From contig JABELC010000009.1 in NCBI GenBank assembly GCA_028455995.1, positions 1,612,001 to 1,676,000 of the forward strand: a stretch of DNA of 64,000 bases, in the 5' to 3' direction. The DNA is from Scleromitrula shiraiana. Taxonomy: Eukaryota; Ascomycota; Leotiomycetes; Helotiales; Sclerotiniaceae. Under the pieces are notes generated by a model, which was given only the letters and a program-made list of their open reading frames with translations, ran no database searches and was not told the origin of the DNA. This document shows positions 37,145 through 51,665 of this stretch, piece after piece. Position 1 is the stretch's first letter; the number at the start of each line of letters is the position of its first letter. The position numbers and the translations under genes were made by a program.

Positions 37145-40100
37145 GGCCCCGTTCAGATCACTTTTTTTTCCTATTGTAGCCTATAAATGTTAGCTAAATA
37201 ACTATTTACTAAACGCGATTATTAATACCAATACTTTATTATTTTAACATTTTTAGCTTTATAAATTTTGATTAAAATCGATATTTACTAAATATAATAA
37301 TTAACAACAAATATTTAATAAAAATGATATTTTTAACTTTACAAATTTTAATTAAAATTGATATTTACCAAATATATTATCATATCTAAAAATTCATTTA
37401 ATTTTTAAAAATTTATTTTATTAAAATATTACTAAAATCTCTATAACAAATCTAAAAAGTTTTTAACAATATTTTTATTGAATATATTTGACTTTTTAAA
37501 TTTCAATTTTATTTATTACTCTTTTAATACTTTATTATATCTACTATAATATTTTATATTATAATAATAAAAAAATTTCTTATTATTATTCTTATTATCG
37601 TTATTATATTACTACTTTTGTTTCTATTTATAAAATTCATCAATTCAAATCAATAATAATAATAATAATATAATAAATTGAAAAATTATATCTATTTATA
37701 ATTCTTTTAAAAAACATATATTAAATATTCAAAAAAGAAATCGCTTTCTTCAATATATTACTATTTTTAATTTTTAATAAAATCATATTATAAAACATTA
37801 TATCAAAATATCAATATATAATTATATAAAAAAAAAAAAGAAAATATATAAAAGACTACATATTTATTTTATCCTTAAACAAAATCATAATTAGCAATGC
37901 TTCAATAATTTGCATATATTAAAAACAATATTTATTAAATTATACAAGTTTATGATCGAACATACAAAGCTTTAATCTTTTCATAATATTACAATTAAAA
38001 AGAAATTTACCATATTTCTTTATATAATTATAAATAGAAATAATATAAATAATATAATGAAATTCTTCAATAAATCTAAAATAATAATTTATAACTACTT
38101 TTATCAAACTTTTAAAATTAGATTAATATTATATTAATATAAAGTTAAATTTTTTAATATATCTAATATTTCAATTATTTTTAATTATAAATAAATCAAA
38201 TTAAATAAAAAATTCTTTTTATACTTTGAAAAATATTTTAGGGCTTTAAATAATATATATATTTATTTATAATAATATATTAAAGATATGATTTTATTTT
38301 ATAATAAAAAAGAAATTTTAATATAAAATATATTTAATATTTATATTTTTAATATATAATTTTTTTATGTATATTTAAATTAAAAAAAGAATATATATAA
38401 TCATTAAGTTTTTAATAATATAATATTAAAAAAAGTATTCATAATTTTTTTACAATAGTTTTATTTAGTAAATATTAAATATATATATTATTAACTATTT
38501 CTAATTTTATATTACAAAATATAATATTATTTAAAAAAGCAAATATTGATTAGTTTGCGATTTAAAAATAAAAAAATATTATTTAATTTTTAATATTTGA
38601 TGATATAAAATGTAATTGAACAAATATTTGATATTTTTAAAAATTGATTTAAAATATTTAATAAACTATTCCTTTTTTTATTTAAAAAATAAATATAGAT
38701 TATATTTATATATATTACATTATATAATTTTATTTGATTATATAAAGCAAAAAATATGTTTAAAAACAAAAAACTATAAAGAAAAATAATAAAAAATAAA
38801 AAAAATAAATTTATTTATATTAAAAATATTTTTTATTTTTTATTAAAATATAATAATTAAATGATAAAAAATATAGTATAAATTAAAAAAAAGATTATTA
38901 ATATAATATAAAAAAATTATATTAAAAAATTAATTAAATATAAAACAATAAAAAGAAATTGAAAAAGAATATTATTTGAAAATTCTTTATATATATTAAT
39001 AAAAATTTATAATCTATAAATATTATTATTATATAATTTAAAATATTATATATATATTAATTATAATATTATTTATATAATTATTTTAAAAAAAACTATT
39101 TATTCATTATTAAACTTTGATTTATAATTAAAAATATACATATCTATAATTTTATTATAATAAATAATAATATTATAATTTAACATAATAATGATTTTAT
39201 TTATAAAATTATTTTAAATATTATTAATAGCATTTATATATTATATAATAAAAATTAACTTATTAACATTAAAAACTTCTTTATCAATAATATTTAATTT
39301 TAATAATAAAACAATCCATTATATTTTTTTAATTTTAATTTCAAGATTAAAATATTTATAAAACATTTTTTTAATGATTTGAATAATTTAAAATTATTAA
39401 TAATTATAATCAAGATTATATCATTTTTATTAACATTAATATTCTAATTTAATTTGTTTTTTAAAAACAAAACAAATATAATGACTTTCTTTATTAAATT
39501 CATTTATAACATCAATAAATTATAAAGTTTATAATGTTTTTATTTTATATCTATATTTTTTTATTTCTTAATATGATTATTAAGCAAATTAGCTTAAAAA
39601 AAATTCTATTTTAAACTTTTTTTAATATTATTAATTTTGATTAATTTGTTTTTACAAAACTTTTTTGAATTAATAAAAATTGAAATATTTAAAATAATAG
39701 TAAAAAAAAAAACTATTATTATTATTTTTTTTGATTATAATATTTAATATTATAAATAAATTATTATAATCAAAATCAAAAAAATCATTATTATTAACAA
39801 TTAAAAAAATATTAATAAAATTCGATACTAATTCGTTTTTATTATTTTTATCTTTTTTATTAAATATATCTTCAAGTCTAAATACAGTTTTATTAATTAT
39901 AATTCTATTCTTAAAACAAAAGAACATCTTTTTAAAATTTATTATATATTTATTTTTCTAAAATTTCAAATAAAAAACAATATCAAAAAAACTATCCTAA
40001 ATATTATTATTAATTTAAAATCATTATTATTCTTTTTTTTAAATCCATATTAAATTTTTTTAAATATAAATATAATCTTAATGTATTGTTTTTAAAATAA

Positions 40101-41446
40101 TCTATTTTGATTAATAATGTTTTATTATAATTTTCTAACTATAAAAATGATAAAGTTAAATAAAATTGATAATTGATTGCTATATTTTATCTTTTATAAA
40201 GTTCTTTATATATTTGCTTTTTTTAATCTATTACTTCATTGCATATTATTAAGCAATATTCAAATCATTATTTTATTTTTGTTTAATTATTTTATTATCT
40301 TTATTAATAATTGGAATTTCTATTATAATTATTAAAATAAAATCAAAATATTAAATTATTAAATCAAAAAAATTAAGGTTATTAATTTAATTATAATTAG
40401 TAATATTATAGATTAAAGCTTTAATAATATTAAAATAATTAAAAATAAAAAAAGCAAAAAAAAACAAAAAAAATAAACTTATTTTAAATTTAAAACTTAT
40501 TAAAAAGAATTTGCAATTTAATAATTTAGATATTATTAATTATAGTATTTTGAAAATTAATTATATTTTGATGAATTTTTTAAAGATTAAAATCAAAATT
40601 ATTTAGTTTTAGTATATATAATCTTATATATTAAAATTTTAATATTGATAAAATATAATATTTAAAAAGAAAAAAGAAATAATGATATTTATTAAATAAA
40701 AGAATATAATATTATTATAAAAGAAAAAGTTTATAAATATATTAATAAAGAAATATAGTATTATAAAAAAAAGAAAGTTTATAAATATATTGGTAAAGGA
40801 GTATAATATTATAAAGAAAAAAAGATTTATAAATATATTAATAAAAAAGTATAGTATTGTATTAAAGAAGAAATATGATGTAATATCAAAGAAATATAAT
40901 ATTAATAATATTAATAATATTAATAATATTGATATTATTAATAATGTTTTAGAGAAGGTGGAATAAAAAAGCTTTTAAAAATTATAGAATTGTTTTTTTA
41001 ATAATTTATTATAAAAGATATATATTAAAATTTAAATAATTATATTTTTAAATTAAATTAATATTTTATAATGAATATCGATATTAATAATATAAAATAT
41101 AATAATAATATATCTTTAAAAACAGTTAAAAAATTGAAAATCAAAAGATTGCTAAATGTAATTATTAATAAAGCTTCTTTTTTCATATTGAAATTAATAT
41201 ATAACATATTAAAAGATTTTATTAAAATAAAATTTTATTTCTATCAAATTTAATTAAATAAACTAAATATGATTATTAATAAAATATGGTTTTGTATTTT
41301 AACGCTATAAATTTTGATATTTAATTTATAAAAGTTGATAATCAACAATCGATTTGAATATAATTATTGGCTAAATGCTATTTAAGCTACAAATTTAAGT
41401 CTACAAGGATTTTGACTAAATAAAAAAAATCGATCCGAACGGGGTC
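37145..41446. mobile_element. PIF/Harbinger-like DNA transposon relic, 4.3 kb, TAA target duplication
   Basis: The left end GGCCCCGTTCAGATCACTTT and right end (reverse complement GACCCCGTTCGGATCGATTT) are inverted repeats flanked by TAA (37142-37144, 41447-41449). A 3-bp TWA duplication with GG-starting ends is the hallmark of PIF/Harbinger. E2 is uninterrupted at the corresponding point (about 30505), apart from some 20 extra bases on the left. Subterminal repeats occur at the left (TTTGATTAAAATCGATATTT and a copy about 80 bp on). The interior is RIP-dead; a 16-residue tandem-repeat protein relic lies near the right end. No DDE motif could be read. Confidence 0.65.
40684..40890 (+). pseudogene. 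Relic of a protein with 16-residue tandem repeats in the Harbinger-like element
   Basis: A 48-bp DNA repeat (unit starts at about 40731, 40779 and 40827) keeps one plus-strand frame. Units read KVYKYINKEI-stop-YYKKK, KVYKYIGKGV-stop-YYKEK and KIYKYINKKV-stop-YC, preceded by a worn copy. The stop falls at the same repeat position each time, which fits one ancestral Gln (CAA/CAG) or Trp codon converted by C-to-T or G-to-A change. The product would have been Lys/Tyr-rich. It may be part of the second (Myb-like) ORF of the element, but that is only a guess. Confidence 0.4.
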
Positions 41447-44400
41447 TAATTTTAGTTGTAATTATAATAAAATCAATAAGGTTTGCCATTATGTGATTAA
41501 CAAAATTAAAAACTATTTTCTTTTTTATTTAAAATTTAAAAAAAGTTTTTTACTTTAAATTAATATATAATTTTAGATTGTTAAATTTAATTTATTTAAT
41601 AAATTGATTTATATTATTAAATTTCAAAAATAAAAAATCTTATTGAAAATAATAAATATTGAAATTGTTTAAAATGATTATTTTAATATTAATTAATAAA
41701 AAATAAAAAACTTAATTAAATATAAATTAACTTTATCTTTTTTAATTTTTTTTATTATAAATATTATAAATTAATATTTTATTACTTTGATTTATAATAA
41801 TATCTAAAATTATTAAATCAAGATTATATAAGAAATTTAAAGTAATTTTTACTAAGATTTAGATATCCTTAATAATATGAGCTATAATATATAGTAAATT
41901 TAAAAATAATCAAAAAATCTAAATAAAATTGAAATATAAAATAAAATAAAAATCTAAATTCTAAATAATTTAAAATTTTATATAAATATAAAATCTATAT
42001 TTAATTCAATTATTATTTAGAAAAGAAATTTTATATTTATTTTATTTTTATAAAAAGTTATTTAAATGATTTTTAAATAACTTTTTCGATTTATAAAATC
42101 ATAATGATTCAATTTCTAATTGTATTTTAGATTTTATGAATTTTATTATTTATTATATATATTTTTAATATTTAAAATATTAAATTAAAAATGTATAAAA
42201 ATAAAGCTTTTTAACTTTAATTAAAATATTAATAACATAAAATTAATAATATATTATATAATTAATTTTTTATTTTATAATAAAAATTGTTATTGTCAAA
42301 CTAACTTTTTAATTTTGCCTTTTTTAAAAAAATAATAGTTAATATAGCTATTTAATTATTACAAATCTTTCATTAAAAATTTAAATTTTATCTTTTATTA
42401 ATTCTATCTTCTTTTCAAATTATTAAAATCAATAATTAATATTTTATAAAAAACTATTTTGAATTATAATTTATTTTTCTAAATTGATTAAAATATAATA
42501 ATTCTTTTTTAAATTAATTATTTTTCTATAAAGAATTTTGATATATGATTTTTTATTATAATAATAATAAAGTTTTTCTTAAATAATTTTATAATTAAAA
42601 TAATAATTAAATTTTTAATATCTTTATTTACAAAAATAATATTAAATATATTTTGCAACTTTAAAAAAAAAATAATAAATAAAGAATTTGAATCAAAACA
42701 AATCAAAATTACTCTATTAAAATTACTTGTTTTTATTTTTAAAAAAAAATTGTTTTTAATCATCATATTAATCTATTTAATATTATTATTATTTTTAGCA
42801 ATATTTATTTGAAATATAATAATCAAAATAAAAACCAAAAAAACATTAGAAAAAGAACTAAAATAAATAATTAAATCAACTTTATATTAACTTTAATTAA
42901 TATAATTATAATCTTGATTTTAATTAAATCTTATATCTATATTTTAATATTCTTTATAATATTTTATAAACTAACAATTTAAAATTTCATAATAAATTAC
43001 AAATATACTATTTAAAATATAATAACCTTCAATAATATCACCACTCTTCTTTTCTTCATATATTTTATAAAAACTTTAATAAAATCTAAAAACTTTATTC
43101 ATTCTTCATTATTTTTATTTATATTTACAACCTTTACAATAAAATTATATATTTCAAAAACAAAATCAATAATAATTAATTTTTTAAATAAATATATATA
43201 TTTAATAAATAATTTAATTTAAATAAAAAATAATCTTTTTTTAACATTATTATAATCAATCCATAATTAATTAATAATTATACAATATAAAAAATCATTA
43301 AAATTATTAAAAATGAATTTTATCAAAATTCTAATTACTATAAATTGATTATATTAGAAAAAAATAATTCTAATCAATCTAACAAATCGATATTTAATAA
43401 TATTTCTTTATAAATCATTTATTTTAATAAACTCAAAAAAATACATCTAATTCTAATCTAAATATATTCGCAGATTGATGATAGTATCTGTTCTACATGT
43501 AGTGATAATAAATATGATGTGGAGGTGATGTGTAGGAAAATTTTTTTCGCAATTTTGAATATTAATATAGTTCATATAATATATTTATATTTTTAATTAT
43601 TAATATGATAATATATTTGAGTTGAAATGATACATTAAAGTTAATTATCTATAATGTATTAATCAATATATATATATATATAAATTATAGTTTAATAGTA
43701 TAAATTGTAGCTTTTTTATAAAGATTTTTTTTTATTGAATATATTTATCAAATAGTTGTATATTATTATTATTTAATTTAATATTTTATACAGTTTCAAG
43801 TTATATTGGATTACATAAAACTTTGAAGTAATAATAAATTGCGATAGAAATACTATATATATGTTAAATAATATATTTTTCTTTAAGCTTTTTCTCTAAA
43901 AATTTGCTATATATATTATATATAGTAATATTGATTTCTTTAATTTGTTTTAAATTTTTATATTATAATCTTTGATTTATTATAATTATTAAATCTTTTA
44001 GTAAAATTAGTTGATTATTAAATTTAAATAAATATACTTTGATGAATTATTTTTATTTTTTATAAAGATGTTGAGTTTTTTTCACATAGTATTTCTTTTC
44101 TAGATAATTTATTGATTGATAATAATGAAAAAAAAAGAATTTATTTGTTTATATTATTGTAATTTTGAATTTTTATTTTGGCATACATAATAAATAAACA
44201 TTATATATAAATATTATTATTTTCAATTTTGTAATATAATGATTAAGATATCAATTGAATTAATAGTTATTTATTGTTAGGAGTTTTTGGAATAATTATA
44301 TTATATATAATATAATTTTTAATAAGAATTCTAATTTCAAAATTTCATATATAAAGATAAAATATATAAATTTGAAACATATTTATATATATATTTAAAT

Positions 44401-44799
44401 GATATTATATATTTAAATATTAATTACACTGATCTCTTTTATGATTATTATAATAATCATAATTATTAATATTAAATATGAAATTAAATATCAAGAGAAA
44501 TATTGAATAATTAAAGACTATATAAATATAATATATTTTTTAAGAATTTTGAAGTTTTGTATAATAAATTTTAGTTTTCTATATATAGTTTTTATTTTAA
44601 AATATTTAAATTCATTAATCTATTTATATTTGAAAATTTCTCTCTTTATTAGAACTTTTTATTGATTTGTTATTTCAAATATATCATTTCTTTTAAATCT
44701 ATTCAATTCTTTTTTGTTAGATCTTTTATATATCTTATTTTTTTTTGATTGTATTCAATTAATTTAATAAAAGAATAAACTTTGATTAAATATAAAATA

Positions 44800-47700
44800 T
44801 ATTGATTATTTAAAAACATTAAAATATTTAATAAGGTTTTTCTAAAAAGTTTATTTTTTATATATATTTTTAATTATATTTATTATTATTTATTTTATTA
44901 AATACTATATCTGTTACTATAGATCGATTGAGCATAGACTATACATCATATGCTAATTGATATTATATAACGTTAAAAAGTTATATAATCTTTTAATCTA
45001 TGTAATTTATTCTGAATTTATAAATCATTATTATATTATTATGAAAATCCTTTTTTATAATAATATATTTTATTTTTTTTAAATATATTTAATATTAATT
45101 AATGATTATAAATTACATTAAAAATTTATATATTATTGTTAAAATAAAGTTAAAATATTCAAATTTTCAAACTTAATATTAAATTAGTGTAGTTTTTTAG
45201 AAATAGTTATTTTATAAATTATTTTATGAATTATTATATTAAAATAAAAGAAAAGATTTGAATTTTATTAATATTTAGTTCTTTAAAAATAACTAAAATT
45301 TTTTTGAAATATTAGATCTAAAGAAGTATTTAAAAATATTAGTTATATAAATGATAAATATATTATTATTATATTTAATATATATATTTATTTAAATTCA
45401 ATATTTGTAATTGAAAATTTATAAATATATATTTTTATATTTATAAATCGATTTAATTCTTTATAAATTTAATTTTATAATTATAATTAAATATTTTTAT
45501 ATATTTGAAATTATTATAACTTTTAAGTTTGATAATTTATATATATATGAAAATATTTTTAATTTAAATATAATAAAAATATTTATAAATTTATATTTTT
45601 ATTTTTTTAGTTTTTTGATTATTTTTTTGGAATAAAATTTATTTATTATTTATTTATAATAAACTTTTATTAGAACTTAAATCAAATATTCTATTAAAAC
45701 TAAATAATAATTGATCTAAAAATGTATATACAAATAAATCAATCAAAATTACATTAAAAAGTTTATAATTTTAAATTAATATATAGAAATAAATAAAATT
45801 TATGAAAAATTGCAAATTAAGAAAATAAGTTAAATTTTAAAAACATTATTATAAACAATTAAACAAAGACTTAATTTAATGGTTAAATCTATTTATTATT
45901 AAAATCTATAAATTATATGAAATATTCTTGAATAATTTATAAAAACTATATTTTTTATAAAGAAACATTATTATATTATATCAATAAATTAACAATATAT
46001 TTAAACATATTATAAATTTATGGAAAACATTATTAATTTTATTTATAAATTTAAATTTATTATATAAATATATTAAATTAGAAAAAAGATTCAAATTAAT
46101 ATTATTATAATAAAATATATAAGAATAATGATAATAATGATAACAAAAATAAATCACATAATTACAAATAATATTCAAATAAATAAAGCAATTATAATTA
46201 TAATAACAACAAATAATCTAAATATTTAATATAAGATAATAATAAAAAGTCATATATGAAGAAATATTCAATATATAAAGAAATATATCATTTTTTTATA
46301 AAAGATTTATAAATAAATTAAAATAAAATTTAATATAAATATATAAAATATAATAATAGGAATAAATCATATTTCTTCAAATGATGTTTTCCTTATTATA
46401 AAAATAAAAAAAAGTAAAAAAAATAATATTGATATTAATAATAATAATAAATTATCTAAATATTAAAATTAAAATATAAATCATTACAAATATTATAAAA
46501 AACTTTAAAATATTTTTTATAAGTAATAAATATAATATAATTAAATTTTACAATATTATAATTAATATAAAAATAAGAACAATATATATCATTAAAATAA
46601 AACAATTTGAAATATTATAATCATTAATTTATTTATTTATTAATGATATAAAGATTACATTAATACAAATAACTTTTAATAAAAAAATTATAAAAACATT
46701 AATTATATTAATTTAAATATAATTATTTATAGATTTGATTAAATTTTACATTTTTTCAATAAATACATTATTTTTATTTTATTTAAGAAATATGAAAAGA
46801 TTCAATATTTGTTTTACAACATTTATAATCAAATAATAAAAGATAATGTAAAAAGATGATTTTGGTATAGTAATTTAATCATAATATATATATAAAAAAT
46901 ATTCTATTAATAAATATATATTATTTTATAAACATGAAATGGTAATAATCATATAAATAATTCAATTGTTTGATTATATATAAATTAAGAAATATTTTCA
47001 AATAAACTAGTTATAAAAACATTAATAAAAATAAAAATAATAAATTTATAAAATATTCTAAGTAATATTAATATTGTAATAAACTTTTTAATAAATTCAA
47101 ATTTACAATTAATAATAATAAAAATAATAATATATAATTTAATTATAAAATTACTATTAATATTATATATATTGATATAAAGTTTCTTTTATATATTGTT
47201 AACAAAACCATATAATATTAAATAATAATATAATTTAGAAAAATATTTATAAAAAGTATTTAAAATAAAATCTAATTTAAATAAGTTAATATTTATATAA
47301 AATGATTGAATTATATAATTATTAATAAAAAAGTATAATTTATAATCAAAGAACTTGAAAAATATATAACTAGAATATTATTGAATATAAAAAATATATT
47401 TATAAAATTATATTAATTAAATGAAATAATAGAACAATATTGTAAAATTATATAATACATATATAAAATATTAAATGATTAAAAAATAGAATAATATTAT
47501 AAAATCATATAATATATATAGAAAATATTATATATTAAATCTTATAATATAAATTCTATAAAAAAATAAATTTTATAAATAAGAATAAAAATAATTAATT
47601 ATTTTATGAAATCAAATGAATTAATATTAATATTATTAATATTTAATATTTATATTTAAATAAAAAAATTAAATTTATTTTTAAAAATTATAATAAATTA

Positions 47701-48200
47701 TATATTTAATTTACATAAAATCAGTATTAATATAAAAAAATATTATATAATAAAAAAGATTAAAAATATTTTCCAGGAATATAATAAATTTTTTATATTT
47801 ATTATATATAATTTATTATTAAACTTCGAAATATAAATATAAAAAAAATATATAAAAATAAAAAGAAAATAATTAAACATAATTTAATAACAAGAAATTA
47901 ATAAAAAAGAAATATTATATAAACAATATTAAGAAAAACAATATTAATAATAAATTAACTTTAATATAATTTTAATATAAAAACCTAAAAGATTCATTAT
48001 TATCAATATAAATATTTAATATAAATAATTAAACTTATTAAATAAAAATAAAGAAAATTATAAAAGAATATGAAAAATAAATAAAAATCATCTATATTTA
48101 TAATAATTGAATTTTATTAATATATTTAAAAAAACATGAAATAATATATATAATTAAAATTATAAATTGAAAACAAAGATTATTGAATTAAAGTTTTTTT
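44800..48200. other. Spacer between the arms of F
   Basis: AT-saturated, with no gene recognised. A short island with more C and G lies at about 44925-44985 (TATAGATCGATTGAGCATAG, then ACTATACATCATATGC). A 65-codon ORF at 45981-46178 is composition noise. Confidence 0.5.
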
Positions 48201-50250
48201 CTTTAAAAAATGAATTTTCTTTATTAAATAAATCAAATATAAAAAAAAATAAACAAAATATATATAAAATAAAATAAAAAGTAAATAAATTAATAAAAAC
48301 TAATATATTCAAAATAATAAGATAAAAAGGTTTTAATAAGAATGAAAATCTTTAAATATAAATAAATTAATAAAGTTAAATATTTGAATATAAAAAATAT
48401 ATATAAAACATCAAAATTTATTATATAAAATTTTAATAATATAAAAAAGTATGATATATTGATACAGTCTTCAAGTATATAATATTTGATTTATTAATTA
48501 ATATTAATAATTACAATTATAATAATAATAATAATAATAAAAAATAATAATATATTTAATATTTCTTTATATAATATTATTTAAATATATATATAAACAA
48601 ATTTAAAATTTATATATTTTATTTTTAGATATATAATTCTAAAAATAAAATATTTATCAAAGATTATATTTTATATGATATAATTATTATATAACCTTCC
48701 AAAAATAAAAAATTATTGATTTAATATATATCTAAATTATTATATTGTAAAATTTAAATTAATAATATTATTATATAATTTTTATCTATTATATATATAC
48801 AAATAAAGATTTGAAATTATAATAATATAAATAAATGATATTTTACTTATTATTAATAAATAATCTATTTATAAAAAAAATATTATTTAAAAAAACTAAA
48901 TTTTTATATAAAAAATAAAAATAATTAATTAAAATATATCTATTTAAATTTAATAATAATTTAATTTTATTAGAAAGATTAATAATTATAATAAATTGAA
49001 AATTATAATATAAAAATCTAAAACAAATCAAAAATATTAATATTAATATATATACAATATATAATAAACTCTAAAAAAATATAATATTAAAAAAGCAATA
49101 TATTATATAATATTTATATTATAACTTATTATTAATGTAAAACTTTATTTGATTTAGTATAAATTATATAAAATATCAAATTAAATAATAAAAATATAAA
49201 AATATTTAATAAATATATATAATAATAATGAAAAAACTTTATAAAAAAACTTTAATTTATATTATTAAATTCTAATTTCTTTTGTATATATATATTTATT
49301 AATATTTTATATATAAATAATCTTAATTTATTATTTTAGATCGAATATATTATTATATTAATAAATAAAAACAAAAATCTAAATATATTATTTAAATTTT
49401 TTTAATATTAAAACTTTATATAATAATTTTTGGTTTTGATTGTATAATTATTATCAAAAATATAATTGATAAAATTTTTAATAATTTTATTTTATTATTA
49501 ATTATTTATATGAATTTATATTTTTTATTTCAATTATTAATTCAATTTGAAATAATAATCAAAAAATGATTTATAATTGATATTATAATATTATATTAAT
49601 TATATAAATGAAAAAGAATCGTAAAAATATAATGAATTAATAATAATAATAATCTAATAAATATAATAATAAAAATAAAATCTTATCTAATATTCAAAAG
49701 ATTTATTAATAGAAATAAAATATTAATAAAAATCAATAAATAAATCAAATATAGAAAAAGATCTTTATTTTTATTTTATTTTTTTTCTTTAATAAATAAT
49801 TAAATAATAATCAATATTATTTATTTAATTTGTATATAATGATTATAAAATAAAACAATAAAACATATAATACAAAAAATAATAATAACATAAAATAATA
49901 ATAATATATAATTTAAATACTATTTATCCTCATCTAATATTAAAAAATTATTCTATATATAAACAAATTATAAAAATGTTAAAAAAATTAAAAATTCAAA
50001 AAAACGTATTTTTTTTATATAAATAAATTATACTTTTTATAAAATTCAACCTTTTATATATATAACATTAAATTTCGAAAAGTTATTAATATTTATATAA
50101 TCAATATATAATGTTATATCATATATTTATTAAAAAAAAATATACTTTTAATAATGTACAATATCCTTCTTGATTTTTCAAATATAATTATACAATACAA
50201 AAAATGGCTCTATATTATATTGTTCTATTCTGCTAGAGTTATATAAACAA

Positions 50251-51665
50251 TTATATAATAACATTTATAAATATCAAATATAATAATTATATATTCAATT
50301 TATACAATCTATAATATGAATCTGAATCAGTTATAATTTAATATCATAATAAACGAATTAATCAAAACCAATCAAATTTTTGTAATAATTTTAAACTTTA
50401 AAATTTTAACAAGTTTAAAAAGTTTGTTGATCAACTTTCATTTTGATTATTAAAATTAAAATGAATATTCTTTTTGAATCAAATGAGATTTTGATATTAA
50501 AATTTTCTTATTCATATTTTCTTGATTAAATTATGATTAATAAGAGGAAAACTTTGTTTAGAAGAATAAAACTATTCAAAACGAATTTTAATCATTATAT
50601 ATTATTATGAAAAACAACACGAAGAAAACGATTGTTGAATTTTTAAAAAATGCAATAAAAATTCATTATAAATTATAATAGATATTTTTGTAGATTTAGC
50701 ATTTGGATCTTAATTTTGTGTTTTAAATATAAAATTTAAAATTTAAAAAAGAATTTTGATTATAAAATTAAGGATATGATAATGAAGTTTTTTTCAAACT
50801 TTTTTTAATTTAATCGATCAAAGCAATGAAAAAAAGAATAGCATTATTATCAAATATATTAGCTAATAAATTGAAATTGTAAGTAAATTATAAAAAATAA
50901 ATAAATGAATATATTATTGATATTTTTGAAGGAATTATGAATGATGTATTTACAAAAACCTTTTCTTTTAAACAAATACATATCACTAGTATGAAATAAA
51001 TTGCATAAATTAATAAATCATTGAATGTTTAAAAGAGAACTTTAAAAATTATATCAAAATACTAATTATAGATTAAATATATTTTATATTTATCAAAATT
51101 ATAAATGAACATATATTAGTTTTAGAATTTATTACAAAGAAATTTAATATAATAAAAATAAGAATTCAAAAAAGAGATATAGATATTTTTAACATCTCTT
51201 TTAATATTAAAATAGTTGAATATATCATTTAATAAGTTATTATAATATGAACTATTAATATATCAAAGAAAAATAATATTTTATTTATAATGATTATTCA
51301 AATAAAAAAATGTAAAATATTAGTAAACATTTAAAATGAGACAAAATGAATCATCTTTTAATTATTGTTAATATATATATATATATATAAATACATCAAA
51401 TATATCTAGTTAAGTTCCAAAAAATAAAGTATGAAAGAAACTCCCAAAAAAAGCTTTATTAAAGAAACCATTTAAGATAATTTTTGAAATTGATTATTTA
51501 TTTTGATTGAGAAAAAGAATATTAATAATAAAATATATACTTTATTAATTTCAATTATAATTATATTGAAAATGATAAATCAAATTTCAAAATAGAGAAC
51601 TTATTATAATTGTACATATTTTAAAACATTTTTCGTAACATTATATATATTTTAAATAAATAATA
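50251..51665. other. AT-rich sequence between F and E4
   Basis: No gene or element end was found. Composition is a little less extreme than in the repeats, so it may be older single-copy sequence or a lightly mutated unknown element. The motif CACTAGTATGAAATAAAT occurs near 50984. Confidence 0.45.

Larger units (their letters stand above)
33856..43550 (-). mobile_element. LINE-like element E3, the most complete copy, inserted in F
   Basis: It is flanked by a 13-bp target duplication: AGTTTTGAATATT (33843-33855) and AATTTTGAATATT (43551-43563), one G/A difference. The right arm of F shows the empty site AAGTTTTAATATT (reverse complement, about 49425). Poly(T) at the left marks a minus-strand poly(A) tail. 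Without S2 (165 bp with its duplication) and the Harbinger-like insertion (4305 bp) it is about 5.2 kb. Its 5' end (43470-43550) keeps unmutated sequence such as ATGATGTGGAGGTGATGTG. No open frame or RT motif survives. Confidence 0.7.
32970..50250. repeat. Very long inverted repeat F, left arm split by E3
   Basis: The left arm (about 32970-33855 continuing at 43551-44800) reads as the reverse complement of the right arm (about 48200-50250). Marker pairs are AACTTTCGAAAAG (about 33120) with CGAAAAGTTATTAATA (about 50077), and ATTATTTAATTTAATATTTT (about 43768) with AAAATATCAAATTAAATAAT (about 49170). The arms are about 2.1 kb and the spacer 44800-48200 is about 3.4 kb. The outer parts of both arms resemble the S-family LTR: ATCAAGAAGGATATTGTAC on the minus strand near 50150 matches ATCAAGAAGGGTGTTGTAC in S1. 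Either F is a fold-back-like element or two S-related LTR elements lie head to head. Edges are approximate. Confidence 0.6.

Noticed and set aside
39670..42766. Small ORFs within the Harbinger-like element and E3 (39670, 41071, 42518)
   Set aside because: They are Lys/Asn/Ile/Phe-rich products of A/T composition with no motif.
50087..50246. A fourth solo LTR of the S family
   Set aside because: The similarity is real, but homology continues inward into the right arm of F and a matching stretch lies in the left arm, so it was treated as part of F.
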